Assembly: GCA_949358305.1 (NCBI GenBank)
Contig: OX442314.1
Coordinates: 36,987,211-37,051,210 of the forward strand
DNA from: Strigamia acuminata
Lineage: Eukaryota > Arthropoda > Chilopoda > Geophilomorpha > Linotaeniidae
Reading direction: 5' to 3'
DNA length: 64,000 nt
Position 1 is the first letter of the stretch, and every line of letters begins with the position of its first letter. The position numbers were made by a program, and so were the translations under genes. Positions 31,975 to 43,510 of this stretch are shown piece by piece. The notes beneath the pieces are model-generated. The model was not told the DNA's origin. It saw nothing but the letters and a program-made list of their open reading frames with translations, and did not search any database.

Positions 31975-34179
31975 GACCCGGATGCTATCCGATTATGCGT
32001 CGATGCTCGTGAGGTCAACAGAGCCATCAAGAGAGTCCGACACACATCGCCGCGGCTGGAGGACGTGGTCGCGTTAGCGGAGGGAGCGGTGTGTTTCTCG
32101 AAATTGGATCTTAACCATGGTTTTAACCAGGTTGAACTGGACACTGAATCGCGGAAGTATACCGTGTTCGCCACGCATGTGGGACTGTTTCGTTTCAAAA
32201 GGTTGTTGTTTGGCGTCAATTCGGCGTCAGAGCTATTTCAGGATACCATCCGACAGGTGATCGAGGGAATACCAAACTGTATCAATATCGTTGATGACAT
32301 CTTTGTAGTGGGAAAATCGGATGAGGCGCATGATGGGGCGTTGCACGGTGTATTGGCGCGTTTGGAGAAGAAGGGGCTGACCTTGAACGAAGAGAAATGC
32401 GAGTTACGGCGTAGGGAGATCGTGTTTTTTGGCCATGTGTTTTCTCCAAGCAGCATTTCAATTGATCCGCGTAAGGTGGAGGCGGTGAAGAATATGGAAA
32501 CTCCTCAGTCGGTGGCGGAAGTTAAGAGTTTATTGGGCATGATTGTCTATTGTGCGCGCTTTGTGAGGAACATGGCCGAAATCCTAAAGCCGCTGAGAGA
32601 ACTTGCAAAGGGAACGAACGTGACTTTCAGGTGGGAAAGGAGCCATCAGGAGGCCTGGATGGAAGTGAAGAGACAATTGGAAGACAGGAAAGTTTTGGCT
32701 TTTTATGATCCGTCGGCTAGTATCCACTTGACGGTAGATGCGGGACCGAACGGTTTGGGGGCAATTTTGGCTCAGGTGAGATGTGGAGAGACGGAGCCAA
32801 AGGTGATTGCCTACGCAAGCAGAGCCCTGACCGAAGTCGAGGGGCGATATTCGCAAATCGAACGCGAGACGTTGGCGGCCGTGTGGGCGGTCGAGCATTT
32901 TTACTTGTACCTGTATGATGTGAACTTTATTCTTTTTACAGATCACAAGCCATTGATAAGTATTTTTGGAAATCGGAAAGCTCGGCCGTCGGCGAGGATC
33001 GAGAGATTGTGTCTTCGCATACAGCAGTACATCTTTGATGTGAGATACACAAAAGGTAGTACAAACCCTAGTGATTACATGTCACGACACCCCGGGATTC
33101 AAAAGGAGGGCGAGGGAGCGATGGCGAGGTCGGTCGAAAGGTTTATCAACTTCGTGGTGAGGACGCGGATCCCAAAGACTCTCACACGGATGGAGATCGC
33201 TAAGGAAACGAGGGCGGACGCGTCATTGCGGCTTTTGGAAGAGACTCTTAAACTGGAAGGAGGAGAACGGGAGAAAGCGTGGAAGGCGGACTGTTTGAAG
33301 CCATACAGGATGCTACAGAGCGAAATTACGAGTGCGGAGGACGGTATATTACTCCGGGGGGACCGGATTATCATTCCAGATTCGTTGAAGGATGCGGTGG
33401 TGGGCCTGGCACATCGTGGCCACCAGGGCATAGTGAAAACAAAAATGCTGTTACGCCAGAAAGTCTGGTTCCCCGGATTGGACGCACGAGTGGAGAGGGC
33501 GGTGTCTGGATGCGTGCCTTGCCAGGCGTGTGTGCCCATGTCTACTAGGACTCCATTAGAGATGACAACGTTGCCGGAGCGGCCCTGGCAAAGGTTGGCG
33601 ATGGATTTTCTGGGGCCGTTCCCGGACGGGAAGTTACTTTTCGTTATAGTGGACGAATATTCACGTTACCCATTTGTCGATGGCGTGTCGTCAACGGGCG
33701 CCAGCGGAGTGATATCTATTTTAAGGAAACGATTTTCGGAACAGGGAATACCCGAAATAGTAAAATCGGATAATGGACCACCATTTTCGTCGGGCGAGTT
33801 CGCCGATTTTTTGGCAGAGTGGGGGATAAAACATCATCGAGTGACACCACTGTGGCCCGAGGCGAATGGTGAGGTGGAACGCCTCATGAGAACGCTCAAC
33901 AAGGCCATCTTGACCGCTGTCACCGAGGGGCGTAGGTGGCATGAGGAGATTTACGAATTTTTATTGAGTTACAGGGCTACTCCGCATGCGACCACGGGGA
34001 TTCCGCCGGCGCAGCTGTTGCTGGCGCGATCATTACAAACGCGCTTGCCACAGGTGTTCGCGAAACAGGAGGACGACCTGGTAAGACAGAGGGACAGAGA
34101 GAAGAAGGAAGGGATGAAAAGTCTAGCTGATGAAAGGAGACACACGAGAGAACATGGTTTGTTTACGAAATGTAAATGA

Positions 34180-34711
34180 ACTTCACGATGGGTGATGAAT
34201 TGTAAAACAGCAAAAGCGACGGTCGAAATAAAACTTAACAACTTTTAATTTTACTTGAGTTGAAAAATGACATTCTTTTTCACAAGTGACGCGTGGTCAG
34301 CGAGTTGAGGGTGGAATGTAGGTTACATAGAAAAAACGGGGTCTACATCCGGTCAACAAGGGCCGAAAGATACCCAATTTACATAAAAGAGGGCTCTCGA
34401 AAAGACCCTCGAGCGATTTATATAACACAAAAAGAACACAGACAATTTAATGCAATAACACAACTGAAAAGTCAGCAAAAACCATGATGAAACACAATTA
34501 AACACGATAATACACAATAAGGCACAATGAATGAAAAAGAACACAAAACACAAAACAAAACACAAAACACTTAATTGCAATAAACACAAATCAATCACTA
34601 AATTCAATCGATAATTAAACTAAGACAAAATTACTAAAATCAAATACATGAATAAACATTAAAAACAAATTAAATCAGTCTAGATTTTACATTGGGGGGG
34701 GGGGAATTCAA
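34180..34711. other. AT-rich spacer between gypsy and BEL/Pao fragments
   Basis: It contains many ACACAA/AACACAAAA units (about 34,420-34,580) and a run of eleven G (about 34,694-34,704). There is no ORF of interest. It may hold the 3' end or LTR of the BEL/Pao copy, but no LTR pair is visible. Confidence 0.4.
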
Positions 34712-35623
34712 TTAGTCTGAAGCCTCTAAAGAACACAGTCTTTGTACTGGGCGTCTCAAAGTTTTTCCTTCGGGCAAAGTCAATTCACAAGAGCGTATTT
34801 TTTCGTCCCGTCCGATAAAGGTATTTGAAACTCTTGCCATTTTCCATGACATTCGAGGCTGACCTTGTTCTTGTATGAGAACCAAATCCCCAATTTGAAC
34901 TTCTTTTGAGGTTCGTACACGACGGAATTCACGAAGCTCGACAAGGTACTCGTGCGTCCAACGACGCCAAAGCAAATTAATCAAACGTTGACGCAGCTTC
35001 CATCGCTTCACGAGCTCGGGTCGAAATGAATTGTCGACACGACTTTCTGGACTGTAGACGTCTGGAAGCGTGATGAGACGTCCTCCGGTCAAAAAATGAG
35101 AAGGCGTCAGCGGTTCTTGCTCCAACGGATCGTCCGTAACGTAAGTGATTGGTCTCGAATTAACCGCAGCTTCGACCTCTGTCAAAACGGTCGACAGTTC
35201 TTCAAAGTCCAACGATGATCGAGCAAGGACTTTTTTTAAGCTCAGTTTAACAGTTTTGACCAGTCGCTCCCAAAATCCGCCCCACCACGGAGCCAATTCG
35301 ACGATAAATTTCCACTGTATTTTTTGCTTTGACAAGAACCCCTGGAACAGCTCGTGCGAGAAGCTGTTGATGAATAAAGACAAGTCTTTTTCGGCTCGCT
35401 TAACCTTCGGAAGCGAGTGCACCCGCAAAATCCGCACTTTGGGAGTGACTATTCCTCGGATTCCGGCCGGACCAAACTCTTCCGGAAAATGTCCGGGGGA
35501 ATGCTGAGAGTGCCGATAGACGACATTCGATTTTATGTCGTGGATTTTTGTGCGGTTTGCGCCGTGTTTATTATTCGTACGAGATTTGGTATTTTCGCAG
35601 GGTTGTTGTCGCGCGAGATTCAT
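34712..35623 (-). pseudogene. BEL/Pao integrase C-terminus and DUF5641 fragment
   Basis: The open frame encodes the end of a BEL/Pao integrase (QKIQWKFIVELAPWWGGFWE, EVEAAVNSRPITYV, LTPSHFLTGG) and the following DUF5641 block (LWRRWTHEYLVELREF, IGDLVLIQEQGQPRMSWKMA, then LPEGKTLRRPVQRLCSLE). The first ~75 residues, up to about FINSFSHELFQGF, do not look like integrase. They include SNVVYRHSQHSPGHFPEEFG, which recurs at 56.27 kb, so the N-terminal half comes from a rearranged or different segment. Protease, reverse transcriptase and LTRs are absent. Confidence 0.8.
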
Positions 35624-35699
35624 CGGGGTAAAGCGAGTTCATCAACGACCTCGCCGGTGAATGTTGCTAAAAATCTGTGCAAGTGTTGTCAAATATTGC

Positions 35700-36260
35700 C
35701 GTGATTCGATGGAATTTTTGTCAGACATTGGGAAATTTTTTTTGACTTGTCCAACGCGCCAGTAAATCGAGCGTCCACACGCGCCCACATGCGTGAACAG
35801 TGCACTCGCCCTCCGCGCCCCGTCGGCGTAGGCGCCGGCCGTCCCCCCTTTCTCTCTCTCTCTCTCTCTTCCGCCCGGGAATCGCCCTTCCGCCCGTCAC
35901 CGAATTTTGTCAATATCTGATAAATTTCCACAGAATTGCAGCGACATTGTACGGGATATTTCTGCCCGATTTGACGGACTTATGTAAAACATTGTTGAAA
36001 TTCCGTGGAAATTTATAAAATATTGACAAAGGTTGGTGACCGACCCACGGCGCGTTGCGGCGCGGTCGGAGCACGCGACCCAATCCCCCCCCCCCCCCCC
36101 TCCCCAAAAAACCACGCCCCGAGGAACCCCGAGGTTCGGTTTCCGACCGGGTCGCCTCTTGATCCGACCCGGGGCGCGTCACGGCGCGGTCGGAGGACGG
36201 CCCTCGCCCCCAAAAACCACACTCCGGGTCACGTGGTCTCGCACCCGACTCTCTCAGTTA
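35700..36260 (+). repeat. Foldback-type block: linker, hairpin unit and flank F
   Basis: From left to right: a linker (GTCCAACGCGCC..ACTCGCCCTCCGCG) with a (TC)n run; a hairpin unit with 47-48-bp arms (35,905-35,952 and 35,983-36,030) around a CTGCCCGAT loop; then a GC-rich flank with C-runs and GGTTCGGTTTCCGACCGGGT. About 480 bp (35,786-36,260) are repeated almost unchanged at 50,433-50,920. The small ORFs in it are by-products of repeated GC-rich DNA. Confidence 0.8.
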
Positions 36261-37720
36261 TCCCGTTACGGCCCTTGGCCGTAACGGGCCGTTACGGGAT
36301 CGTGACGGGACCGTCGGCGGCCCGTTAACGGCCCGAACGACTCCATGCGGGCCGTTGACGGGCCGTTAACGGGCCGTTACGGCGTAAATCGAAAAAATCA
36401 ACAACCGACAACACGTACGTGAAAACGCGTACAACATTCATAGACATTAATCTCGAATCCTGTTTTTGGTTTTACGCCGTTAACGGGCCGTTAACGGCCC
36501 GCACAGGCCGTGACGGGATCGTGACGGGACCGTCGGCGGCCCGTTAACGGCCCGCACGGGCCGTGACGGGATCGTGACGGGACCGTTGGCGGCCCGTTAA
36601 CGGCCCGCACGCGCCGTGACGGGACCGTGACGGGACCGTCGGCGGCCCGTTAACGGCCCGTACGACTCCATGCGGGCCGTTGACGGGCCGTTAACGGGCC
36701 GTTAACGGGCCGTTAACGGCGTAAATCGAAAAAATCAACAACCGACAACACGTACGTGAAAACGCGTACAACATTCATAGACATTAATCTCGAATCCTGT
36801 TTTTGGTTTTACGCCGTTAACGGGCCGTTAACGGGCCGTTAACGGCCCGTTAACGGCCCGTTAACGGCCCGCGTGAGGTCGTACGGGCCGTCGGCGAGCC
36901 GAAGTCCGGGAACGAAGGCCGTGACGGGATCGTGACGGGACTGTCGGCGGCCCGTTAACGGCCCGCACGGGCCGTGACGGGATCGTGACGGGACCGTCAC
37001 GATCCCGTTAACGGCCCGTACGACTCCATGCGGGCCGTTGACGGGCCGTTGACGGGCCGTTAACGGGCCGTTAACGGGCCGTTACGGCGTAAATCGAAAA
37101 AATCAACAACCGACAACACGTACGTGAAAACGCGTACAACATTCATAGACATTAATCTCGAATCCTGTTTTTGGTTTTACGCCGTTAACGGGCCGTTAAC
37201 GGCCCGTTAACGGCCCGTTAACGGCCCGTTAACGGCCCGCACAGGCCGTGACGGGATCGTGACGGGACCGTCGGCGGCCCGTTAACGGCCCGCACGGGCC
37301 GTGACGGGATCGTGACGGGACCGTTGGCGGCCCGTTAACGGCCCGCACGGGCCGTGACGGGATCGTGACGGGACCGTCGGCGGCCCGTTAACGGCCCGCA
37401 CGGGCCGTGACGGGATCGTGACGGGACCGTCGGCGGCCCGTTAACGGCCCGCACGGGCCGTGACGGGATCGTGACGGGACCGTCGGCGGCCCGTTAACGG
37501 CTTGTACGGGCCGTTACGGGATCGTGACGGGACCGTCGGCGGCCCGTTAACGGCCCGCACGGGCCGTTAACGGGGTCGTTACGGGACCGTCGGCGGCCCG
37601 TGCGGCGGCCTCGCCAACCTCGTGCGGCCCGTTAACGGCCCGTACGGGCCGTTACGGGGCCGTTGCGGGATCGTCGGCGGCCCGTTAACGGCCCGCACGG
37701 GACAACGGGCGCCAACGAGC
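36260..37720 (-). repeat. GTTAACGGCCC satellite array, left copy
   Basis: It is built from GTTAACGG/CCGTTAAC palindromic units (11-bp period in pure stretches), about 53-bp subrepeats (..ATCGTGACGGGACCGTCGGC..) and three copies of a 96-bp AT-richer core (about 36,382; 36,719; 37,086). Its orientation is opposite to the long array at 57-64 kb. Confidence 0.9.
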
Positions 37721-37988
37721 GCCGGTAGTCCCGGTAATTTGTTTCAAAATAAATATTTGTCACCGTCTCCCCTCCCTCCTCCTCCTCCCCCTCCTCTCCC
37801 TCTCGAGGCCAGACACGGCCGCTCCAAAATACGAACCACGACGATGCCTCCGTACCGATAGACCGAGTGGGTCGCGCGACAGACAATGCGCGCAAACTAC
37901 CGTCGGCGCACGGTGTGCACGGCGCAACACCACGGAAGTAACTACCGGTGCGCCCCTCGTGCGTGCGAGGCAACCCCGAGCTCGCTTA
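37622..37988 (-). repeat. Segment T, long inverted repeat partner of 56,690-57,050
   Basis: The sequence from the array edge through CCCCTCCTC..TATCGGTACGGAGG to CGAGCTCGCTTAA is present in reverse complement at 56,690-57,050. Long translations of both copies are identical, so identity is near 100% over about 360 bp. Together with the arrays it forms the arms of a giant inverted repeat around 38.0-56.7 kb. Confidence 0.9.
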
Positions 37989-38275
37989 AAGAAGCCACGC
38001 AACAACAACCGAGTTCGTTTATCTATTTATTTATTTTTTATTCGTCTAGCATTTTAAACGAATCGATGAAAACAAATGAAAACAAACAAACAAATTAATA
38101 AACAAATCGAATACATAAAAAAATAAAATAAAATAAAATAAAATAAAATAAAATAAAGATGAAATGAAATGAAATAAAATGAAATATTGGCCGTTTCGAT
38201 CCTCGATGTCGCCTTTATCTGCCTATCCATCTATTCTGAAATGAGAGAAGAAAAGATGAGTATTCGAAGAGGCGC
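37989..38275. other. Simple-repeat-rich spacer
   Basis: It contains AAATAAAATAAAATAAAA-type (5-bp) repeats at about 38,115-38,155 and other A/T-rich runs. It serves as the 3' flank of the minus-strand gene. Confidence 0.5.
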
Positions 38276-39054
38276 TTAGTGGAGAATTCGCTCACTGTCC
38301 CGTTTCTTCGACTCGCGGGTAACCGCCGGTGCGTCGGAGGAGCCACCAGTGTTGGGTGGCGGCTAAAAAAAAAAAAAAAAAAAAAAAAACGAATGTTTGT
38401 CGAAATACGGGGAAAAAAAGGTGCGTACATGCACGGTGAACGTTTTCCACCGACTGACTCACTCACCATGCGCATCAGCATTCTAACTATAGCGCGGTGC
38501 GCGTCCAACGCCAAACGCGAGAACACGGGGCCTCCAGCCGGGAGCAACTCGACTCCATCGGCGACGTCTCGGTCGTCGCTCTCTTCCTCCTCTTCCTCTT
38601 CATCTTCTTCTTCTTCCTCTTCTTCTCCTTCTCCTCCCTCTCCTCCTTCTTCGCCCTCTCCCTCCTCCGCCACTGTCTTTGCCGGAGCCTCCAGCCCGCC
38701 CGACAAGGGAGCGGCGGACGACGTAGATGGGACGGCGTCGCTCGACGACGAGGCGACGACGCGCGCTGGCGACGATTCTCCGTCTTGACGCGGCTGGAAA
38801 ATGGAGGGGGAATAGGCGAATGAATAGACGAATGAACGACGACAATCTTGACGGGATACCTTTTTGGTTGGCGCCGGATCGCCCGCTTCCCCGGGACGCT
38901 TTACCGTTCGCTGCGTCTCCGGCGACTGTGGCTGCGTCGGCGTCTCCGACGTCCCCGGTGACGGTGGTTGCGACGGTAGCTGCGACTGCGGCGGCTGCAG
39001 CTGCGTCAGCGCCTCGTTCTCGCTCCCACTCTCGCTCTCGTTTTCGATCGGCAT
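38276..39054 (-). CDS. Acidic, NLS-bearing protein, three exons, about 202 aa
   Basis: The model is exon 1 39054-38860 (ATG, 65 codons), exon 2 38793-38467 (109 codons) and exon 3 38362-38276 (28 codons plus TAA). All junctions are phase 0, with GTATCC and GTGAGT donors and TTTTCCAG and T24AG acceptors. The first intron is 66 bp, the second 104 bp. The product is MPIENESESGSENEAL.., proline/glutamine-rich, then a Glu/Gly-rich acidic run (EEEEEEEDEEEEEEESDD), a short helix LALDAHRAIVRMLMRM and a basic tail. Joining exons 1 and 2 creates KR-x10-KKPRQ, a bipartite nuclear-localisation-like signal, which supports the splice model. The family was not recognised; a nuclear or chromatin role is inferred only from composition. 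The second acceptor's pyrimidine tract is a 24-T homopolymer. Confidence 0.55.
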
Positions 39055-39869
39055 CTGTAGAGAAGGAATAAATTAAATTAAATTGAATTAAATCGAAGCG
39101 CGAGCGCGGTAAAACCGAAAGAAGAAGGGGTGGAGGTGAGGAAAAGAGACCGAAGGACGAGCGAGAGGGGGGCGCTATAGTTTCACCGCACGACTCGTTG
39201 CACTATACGAATTGCCCCGAAACAAACGCCTATTTATTTCTTTATTTTTTTTTATTTATTCATTCATTCGTTAATCTCGTCCACTCGTTAAGTTTTATCA
39301 AATTCGTTAAACTCGTTCGTCCATTCGTCAAATTGGTCGTTTCGTCTAGCGACGAGAACAACGGCGACGCTAACGTTTACGCGAGTAACTCGGTGAGTTC
39401 GTGCATTCTGCGCACGCAAAACGCGAACGCGGCCAATTGACAAAATAACATTTTACAAGTAATGGTTTAATAATTTACCTCCGTGTGCGAAGCGCGTGTC
39501 GCGTCCATTGTGTCTGTCTGTCTGATTTTGGCGAATGAACCGACGCGACGCCCGGTGATAACAATGGCGATAATGACACGCGACGTAGCATACTTCTAGC
39601 TAAACAACAATAATAATAATAATTCATTAAAAAAATAAAATGAAATAGAATAATTAAATAAACAAACAAAATAATAAATAGATAAATAAATAAATAAATA
39701 AATAAATAAGTCGAAAATAAATAAACTAGCGGCGGGACGGGCCGAGGTCAGAGATTTTGCTCCGTTCTCGCGTCTGTCTATTCCGGGTAGAGGGAGGGAG
39801 CGAACGGGCGCGCGCCGGACATCGCTCGGAATTAAAAAACGGGTAACGGGGGAAGACAGACAGTCGAAA
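39055..39869. other. 5' flank of the acidic-protein gene and AT-rich tract
   Basis: No gene is supported. Purine-rich DNA at 39,115-39,170 precedes the gene on its 5' side, and (ATAA)n repeats occur at about 39,675-39,725. Confidence 0.45.
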
Positions 39870-40814
39870 TTTGATTCCCCGGTCGTGGAATCGACTCCGC
39901 GACCCGTGCTTTAACGGTTAATTGGATTATCTTCGTCGTGACTTATCGGGATAAAAATTTTATAGAAAATCGGCCGTATCGTATTTTATTTTCATCTTCC
40001 GAGGGTCTCGCGTCGTCGTTGTGGACGGGAGTCTTCCCGAACACGTTCGACGGGCTTCGCGAATGCTTTCAGATCGGACGCGGAACTCGGGCCCGCCGCT
40101 CGGTCGAGCGGCGCCAGTACCCGCCGAGCGGCGCGGTATCCGATCAAATAACTCCCTTGCTTCGTCACGGTCTCGGACTGGCCTTCGGGCCGGTCAAAAT
40201 AACAAATAAATGAATAAATCGAAAATAGAACGCCCCCGTCCCGGCGAGACTAGGGGCGGGTGGCGTCGTTGAGCGGCGGCAGCGGCGGCGGTAGCCCCGA
40301 CGACTCGCCCCGAAAATAAGCTCCCGCACCAGCATTCCTTCGTCCGTCTAAACCTCGCAGCGCGTGCGGTCGCGTGCATTCTACTCGTGTCCGGTGTGGC
40401 GATCGGTACAGAGTAAAAAAAAGATCACCCGAAAAAGAAAGACGATTAAAGTTTTAATTCTCCGGTCGTGGAACCGACTTTGCGGTTCGTGCTTTAACCG
40501 TTAATTAGGTTATCTTCGTCGCAACTCGTCGTAATAAAAATTTCACAGAAAATCAGCCGTTTCGTATTTTATTTTCATCTTCCGGGGGTCTCGCGCCGTC
40601 GTTGTGGACGGGAGTCTTCCCGAACACGTTCGATGGGTTTTGCCGACACTTTCAGATCGAATGCGGAACTCGGGCCCGTCGCTCGGTCGAGCGGCGCCAG
40701 TACCCGCCGAGCGGCACGGTATCCGATACCCGTCTTTTTTAAACCTCCCTTGCTTCGTCGGTCTCAGACTGGCCTTCGGGTCGGTCAAAATAAATAAATA
40801 AATAAATAAATGAA

Positions 40815-40865
<51 letters not shown>

Positions 40866-43291
40866 GTAGGTCGGGAAATAGAACGCGTTCGTCCCGGCGA
40901 ATAGTGGCAGCTGGGGTCGTCGAGTGAGTGGCGGCGGCAGCGGCAACCTCGATGACTCGCCCCGAAAATAAAGTCCCGCGTCGGCATCCCTTCGTGCGTC
41001 CTTCGTCCGTCTAATCCTCGCAGCGCGTGCGGTCGCGTGCATTCTACTCGTGTCCGATGTAGCGACCGGTACGAGGTAAAAAAAATATCACACGAAAAAG
41101 AAAGACGATTAAAATTTTAATTCTCCGGTTGTGGAACCGACTTCGCGGTTCGTGCTTTAATCGTTAATTAGATTATCGTCGTCGCAATTTATCGGAATAA
41201 AATTTTTACGGAAAATTGACATTTCCGTATTTCATTTTCATCTTTCGGGGGTCTTGCGCCGTCATAATCGGAGCGAGTCTCGCTCGATGCGTTCGACGGA
41301 CTTTGTGGGAGTTTCCAGATCGCCAGCGGAACGAGGGGCCGTGGCTCGTCCGAGCGGCGCAGTACCCGTCGAGTGGCGCGGTACCCGAGTTCTTGCATCC
41401 AACGGTGGACACATCTTTGTCGAGAGCACCTCTCGGTCTCAGACCGGCCTTCGGGCCGGTCAAAAAAAATAAACAAATAAATAAATAAATAAATAAATAA
41501 ACGAGTCGGCGAATAAAGGCGGTTGGGGTCGCTGGACGGTGGCGGTGGTGGTGGCAGCGGCAACCCCGACGACTCGTCGCAAAAGATAAGCTCCCGCGCC
41601 GGCATCCGTTTGCTCGTCTAAACCTCGCAGTGCGCGTGCGGTCGCGTGCATTCTACTCGTGTCCGACGTGGCGATCGGTACGGAGTAAAAAAAAAAAAGA
41701 TCATCAGAGAAAGGAAGACGATTAAAATTTTAATTCTCCAGTCGTGGCACCGACTTTGCGGTTCGTGCTTTAACCGTTAATTAGGTTATCTTCGTTGTGG
41801 CAGATTCGAATAAAAGTTTTACAAAATAATCGTCGTTTTACATTTTTAAATCATTTCCCAGGGACCGTGTACCGTCGCAGTCGATGCGAGTCCCGGTCAT
41901 CGCATCCGATAGACATTGCGGACGTTTTTCAGATCGAGACTGGAGTACCTGTTGAGTACCAAATGGCCGGTCGGTCGTTGGTGTGGTTCCGTCTCCTAAA
42001 ATGTTCGTCGCCATTTTCTGTTGGTCGAGTCGCCTACCATCCAATGGTCGGTCGGTGGGTCTCGGTCTCAGACTGGCCTTCGGGCCGGTCAAAATAACAA
42101 ATAAATGAATAAATCGGAAATAGAACGTCCCCGTCCCGGCCAGAATAGGGGCAGGTGGTGTCGTTGAGCGGCGTCAGCGGCAGCGACAGCCCGGACGAAT
42201 CGCCCCGAAAATAAGGTCCTGCGCTGGCATCCGTTTGTTCGTTCAAACCTCGCAGCGCTCGTGCGGTCGCGTGCATTCTACTCGTGTCCGACGTGGCGAT
42301 CGGTACGGAGTAAAAAAAAAAAAGATCATCAGAGAAAGGAAGACGATTAAAATTTTAATTCTCCGGTCGTGGCACCGACTTTGCGGTTCGTACTTTAACC
42401 GTTAATTAGGTTATCTTCGTCGTAATTCGTTGGAATAAAAATTTTATAGAAAATGAGCCGTTTCGTATTTTATTTTCATCTTCCGGGGGTCTCGCGCCGT
42501 CGTTGTGGACGGGAGTCTTCCCGAACACGTTCGATGGGTTTTGCCAACACTTTCAGATCGAACTCGGGACTCGGGCCCGCCGCTCGGTCGAGCGGCGCAC
42601 AGTACCCGCCGAGCGGCGCGGTATCCGATATAAAAGGACCCTTGCTTCGCCACGGTCTCAGACTGGCCTTCGGGCCGGTCAAAATAATAAATAAATAAAT
42701 AAATAAATAAGTCCGAAAATGGAACGTATCCGTCCCGACGAATAGATGCGGTTGGGGTCGTTGAGCGACAGCGGCGGCAGCGGCAGCCCCGACGACTCGC
42801 CCCGAAAATAAGCTCCCTTACCGGCATTCCTTCGACCGTCTAAACCTCGCAGCATGCGTGCGGTCGCGTGCATTCTACTCGTGTCCGATGTGGCGATCGG
42901 TACGAGGTAAAAAAAATATCACACGAAAAAAGAAAGACGATTAAAATTTTAATTCTTCGGTCGTGGGACCGACTTTGCGGTCCGTGCTTTAACCGTTAAT
43001 TAGGTTATCTTCGTCGTAATTCGTTGGAATAAAAATTTTATAGAAAATGAGCCGTTTCGTATTTTATTTTCATCTTCCGGGGGTCTCGCGCCGTCGTTGT
43101 GGACGGGAGTCTTCCCGAACACGTTCGATGGGTTTTGCCAACACTTTCAGATCGAACTCGGGACTCGGGCCCGCCGCTCGGTCGAGCGGCGCACAGTACC
43201 CGCCGAGCGGCGCGGTATTTGATACCCGTCTCTGTAAAAGCAGCCGTGCTTTTTCGGTCTCAGACTGGCCTTCGGGCCGGTCAAAATAATA
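39870..43291 (+). repeat. Tandem array of six ~600-670-bp units, each ending in a cUUCGg hairpin
   Basis: Units end at about 40,199, 40,792, 41,468, 42,093, 42,688 and 43,291, giving lengths of about 593, 676, 625, 595 and 603 bp after a partial first unit. Shared landmarks in order: GTCGTGGAACCGACTT, GCTTTAACCGTTAATTAGG, ATTTTATTTTCATCTTCC, GGACGGGAGTCTTCCCGAAC, GAGCGGCGC..CCGCCGAGCGGC, then GACTGGCCTTCGGGCCGGTC followed by AAAATAAATAAATAA. After the tail come GACGACTCGCCCCGAAAATA and GCGTGCATTCTACTCGTGTC. Units differ by several percent. The 3' hairpin plus (AATA)n tail resembles the end of a retroposon. ORFs across units are not consistent between them. Confidence 0.85.
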
Positions 43292-43429
43292 AATAAATAA
43301 GTCGAGAATGGGCCACCGCCGGCCGGTGGGGCCAATCGTCGCGGGTGGGTGGGGCAGGCAGCCAACCGTCCACCGATCGATCGATCGATTGATTGATCGA
43401 CCGACCAATCAATCGGTTTTCAGATTTCG

Positions 43430-43510
43430 GGTTTTCACGGGTCCCAGGTTTTTCAGGTTTTTCAGATTTTTCAGATTTCAGATTTCAGATTTCAGATTTC
43501 AGATTTCACA
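43430..43510 (+). repeat. TTTCAGA-type short tandem repeat
   Basis: Consecutive GGTTTTTCA, GATTTTTCA and GATTTCA units form a short minisatellite of 7-9 bp. Confidence 0.8.

Larger units (their letters stand above)
22920..34179 (+). mobile_element. Ty3/gypsy retrotransposon, interrupted by a nested copia element and 3'-truncated
   Basis: The gypsy reading frame is split by the copia insertion between 24,815 and 31,975. It begins after a short LTR-like and primer-binding region and ends at 34,179, where the integrase C-terminal part breaks off into AT-rich DNA. No 3' LTR or polypurine tract was found. Apart from the insertion, no stop or frameshift was seen. This gypsy copy was therefore quite intact when the copia element landed, and it lost its 3' end by a separate event or is bordered by another insertion (BEL/Pao at 34.7 kb). 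Confidence 0.85.
23211..34179 (+). pseudogene. gypsy gag-pol polyprotein gene split by copia insertion
   Basis: Open parts are 23,211-24,815 and 31,975-34,179. With one ACCCG target copy removed they are in the same frame (535 + 734 codons). The order is a helical gag; zinc knuckles (CFNCGRGW.., CRGCGKVGHFVRFC, from residue ~255); aspartic protease (VVDSGTSVNIL, ~353); reverse transcriptase (YRPLPFRLRKK and FSKLDLNHGFNQV, catalytic box IVDDIF near 640); RNase H (TVDAGPNGLGAILAQ, FTDHKPL); integrase with HHCC finger (HRGHQG..CVPCQA, ~1010) and the D-D-E triad (MDFLGP, KSDNGPPF, EANGEVE). Gag and pol are fused in one frame, as in several gypsy lineages. The C-terminus after the integrase core is cut. 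The insertion kills the gene. Confidence 0.88.

Noticed and set aside
34685-34710. Polypurine tract for the BEL/Pao fragment
   Set aside because: The G-run is on the plus strand while the element is read on the minus strand, so it has the wrong polarity.
36005-37973. Proline/arginine-rich ORFs in and around the satellite arrays
   Set aside because: They repeat identically in each array copy and derive from GC-rich palindromic DNA without stops; no domain or start context.
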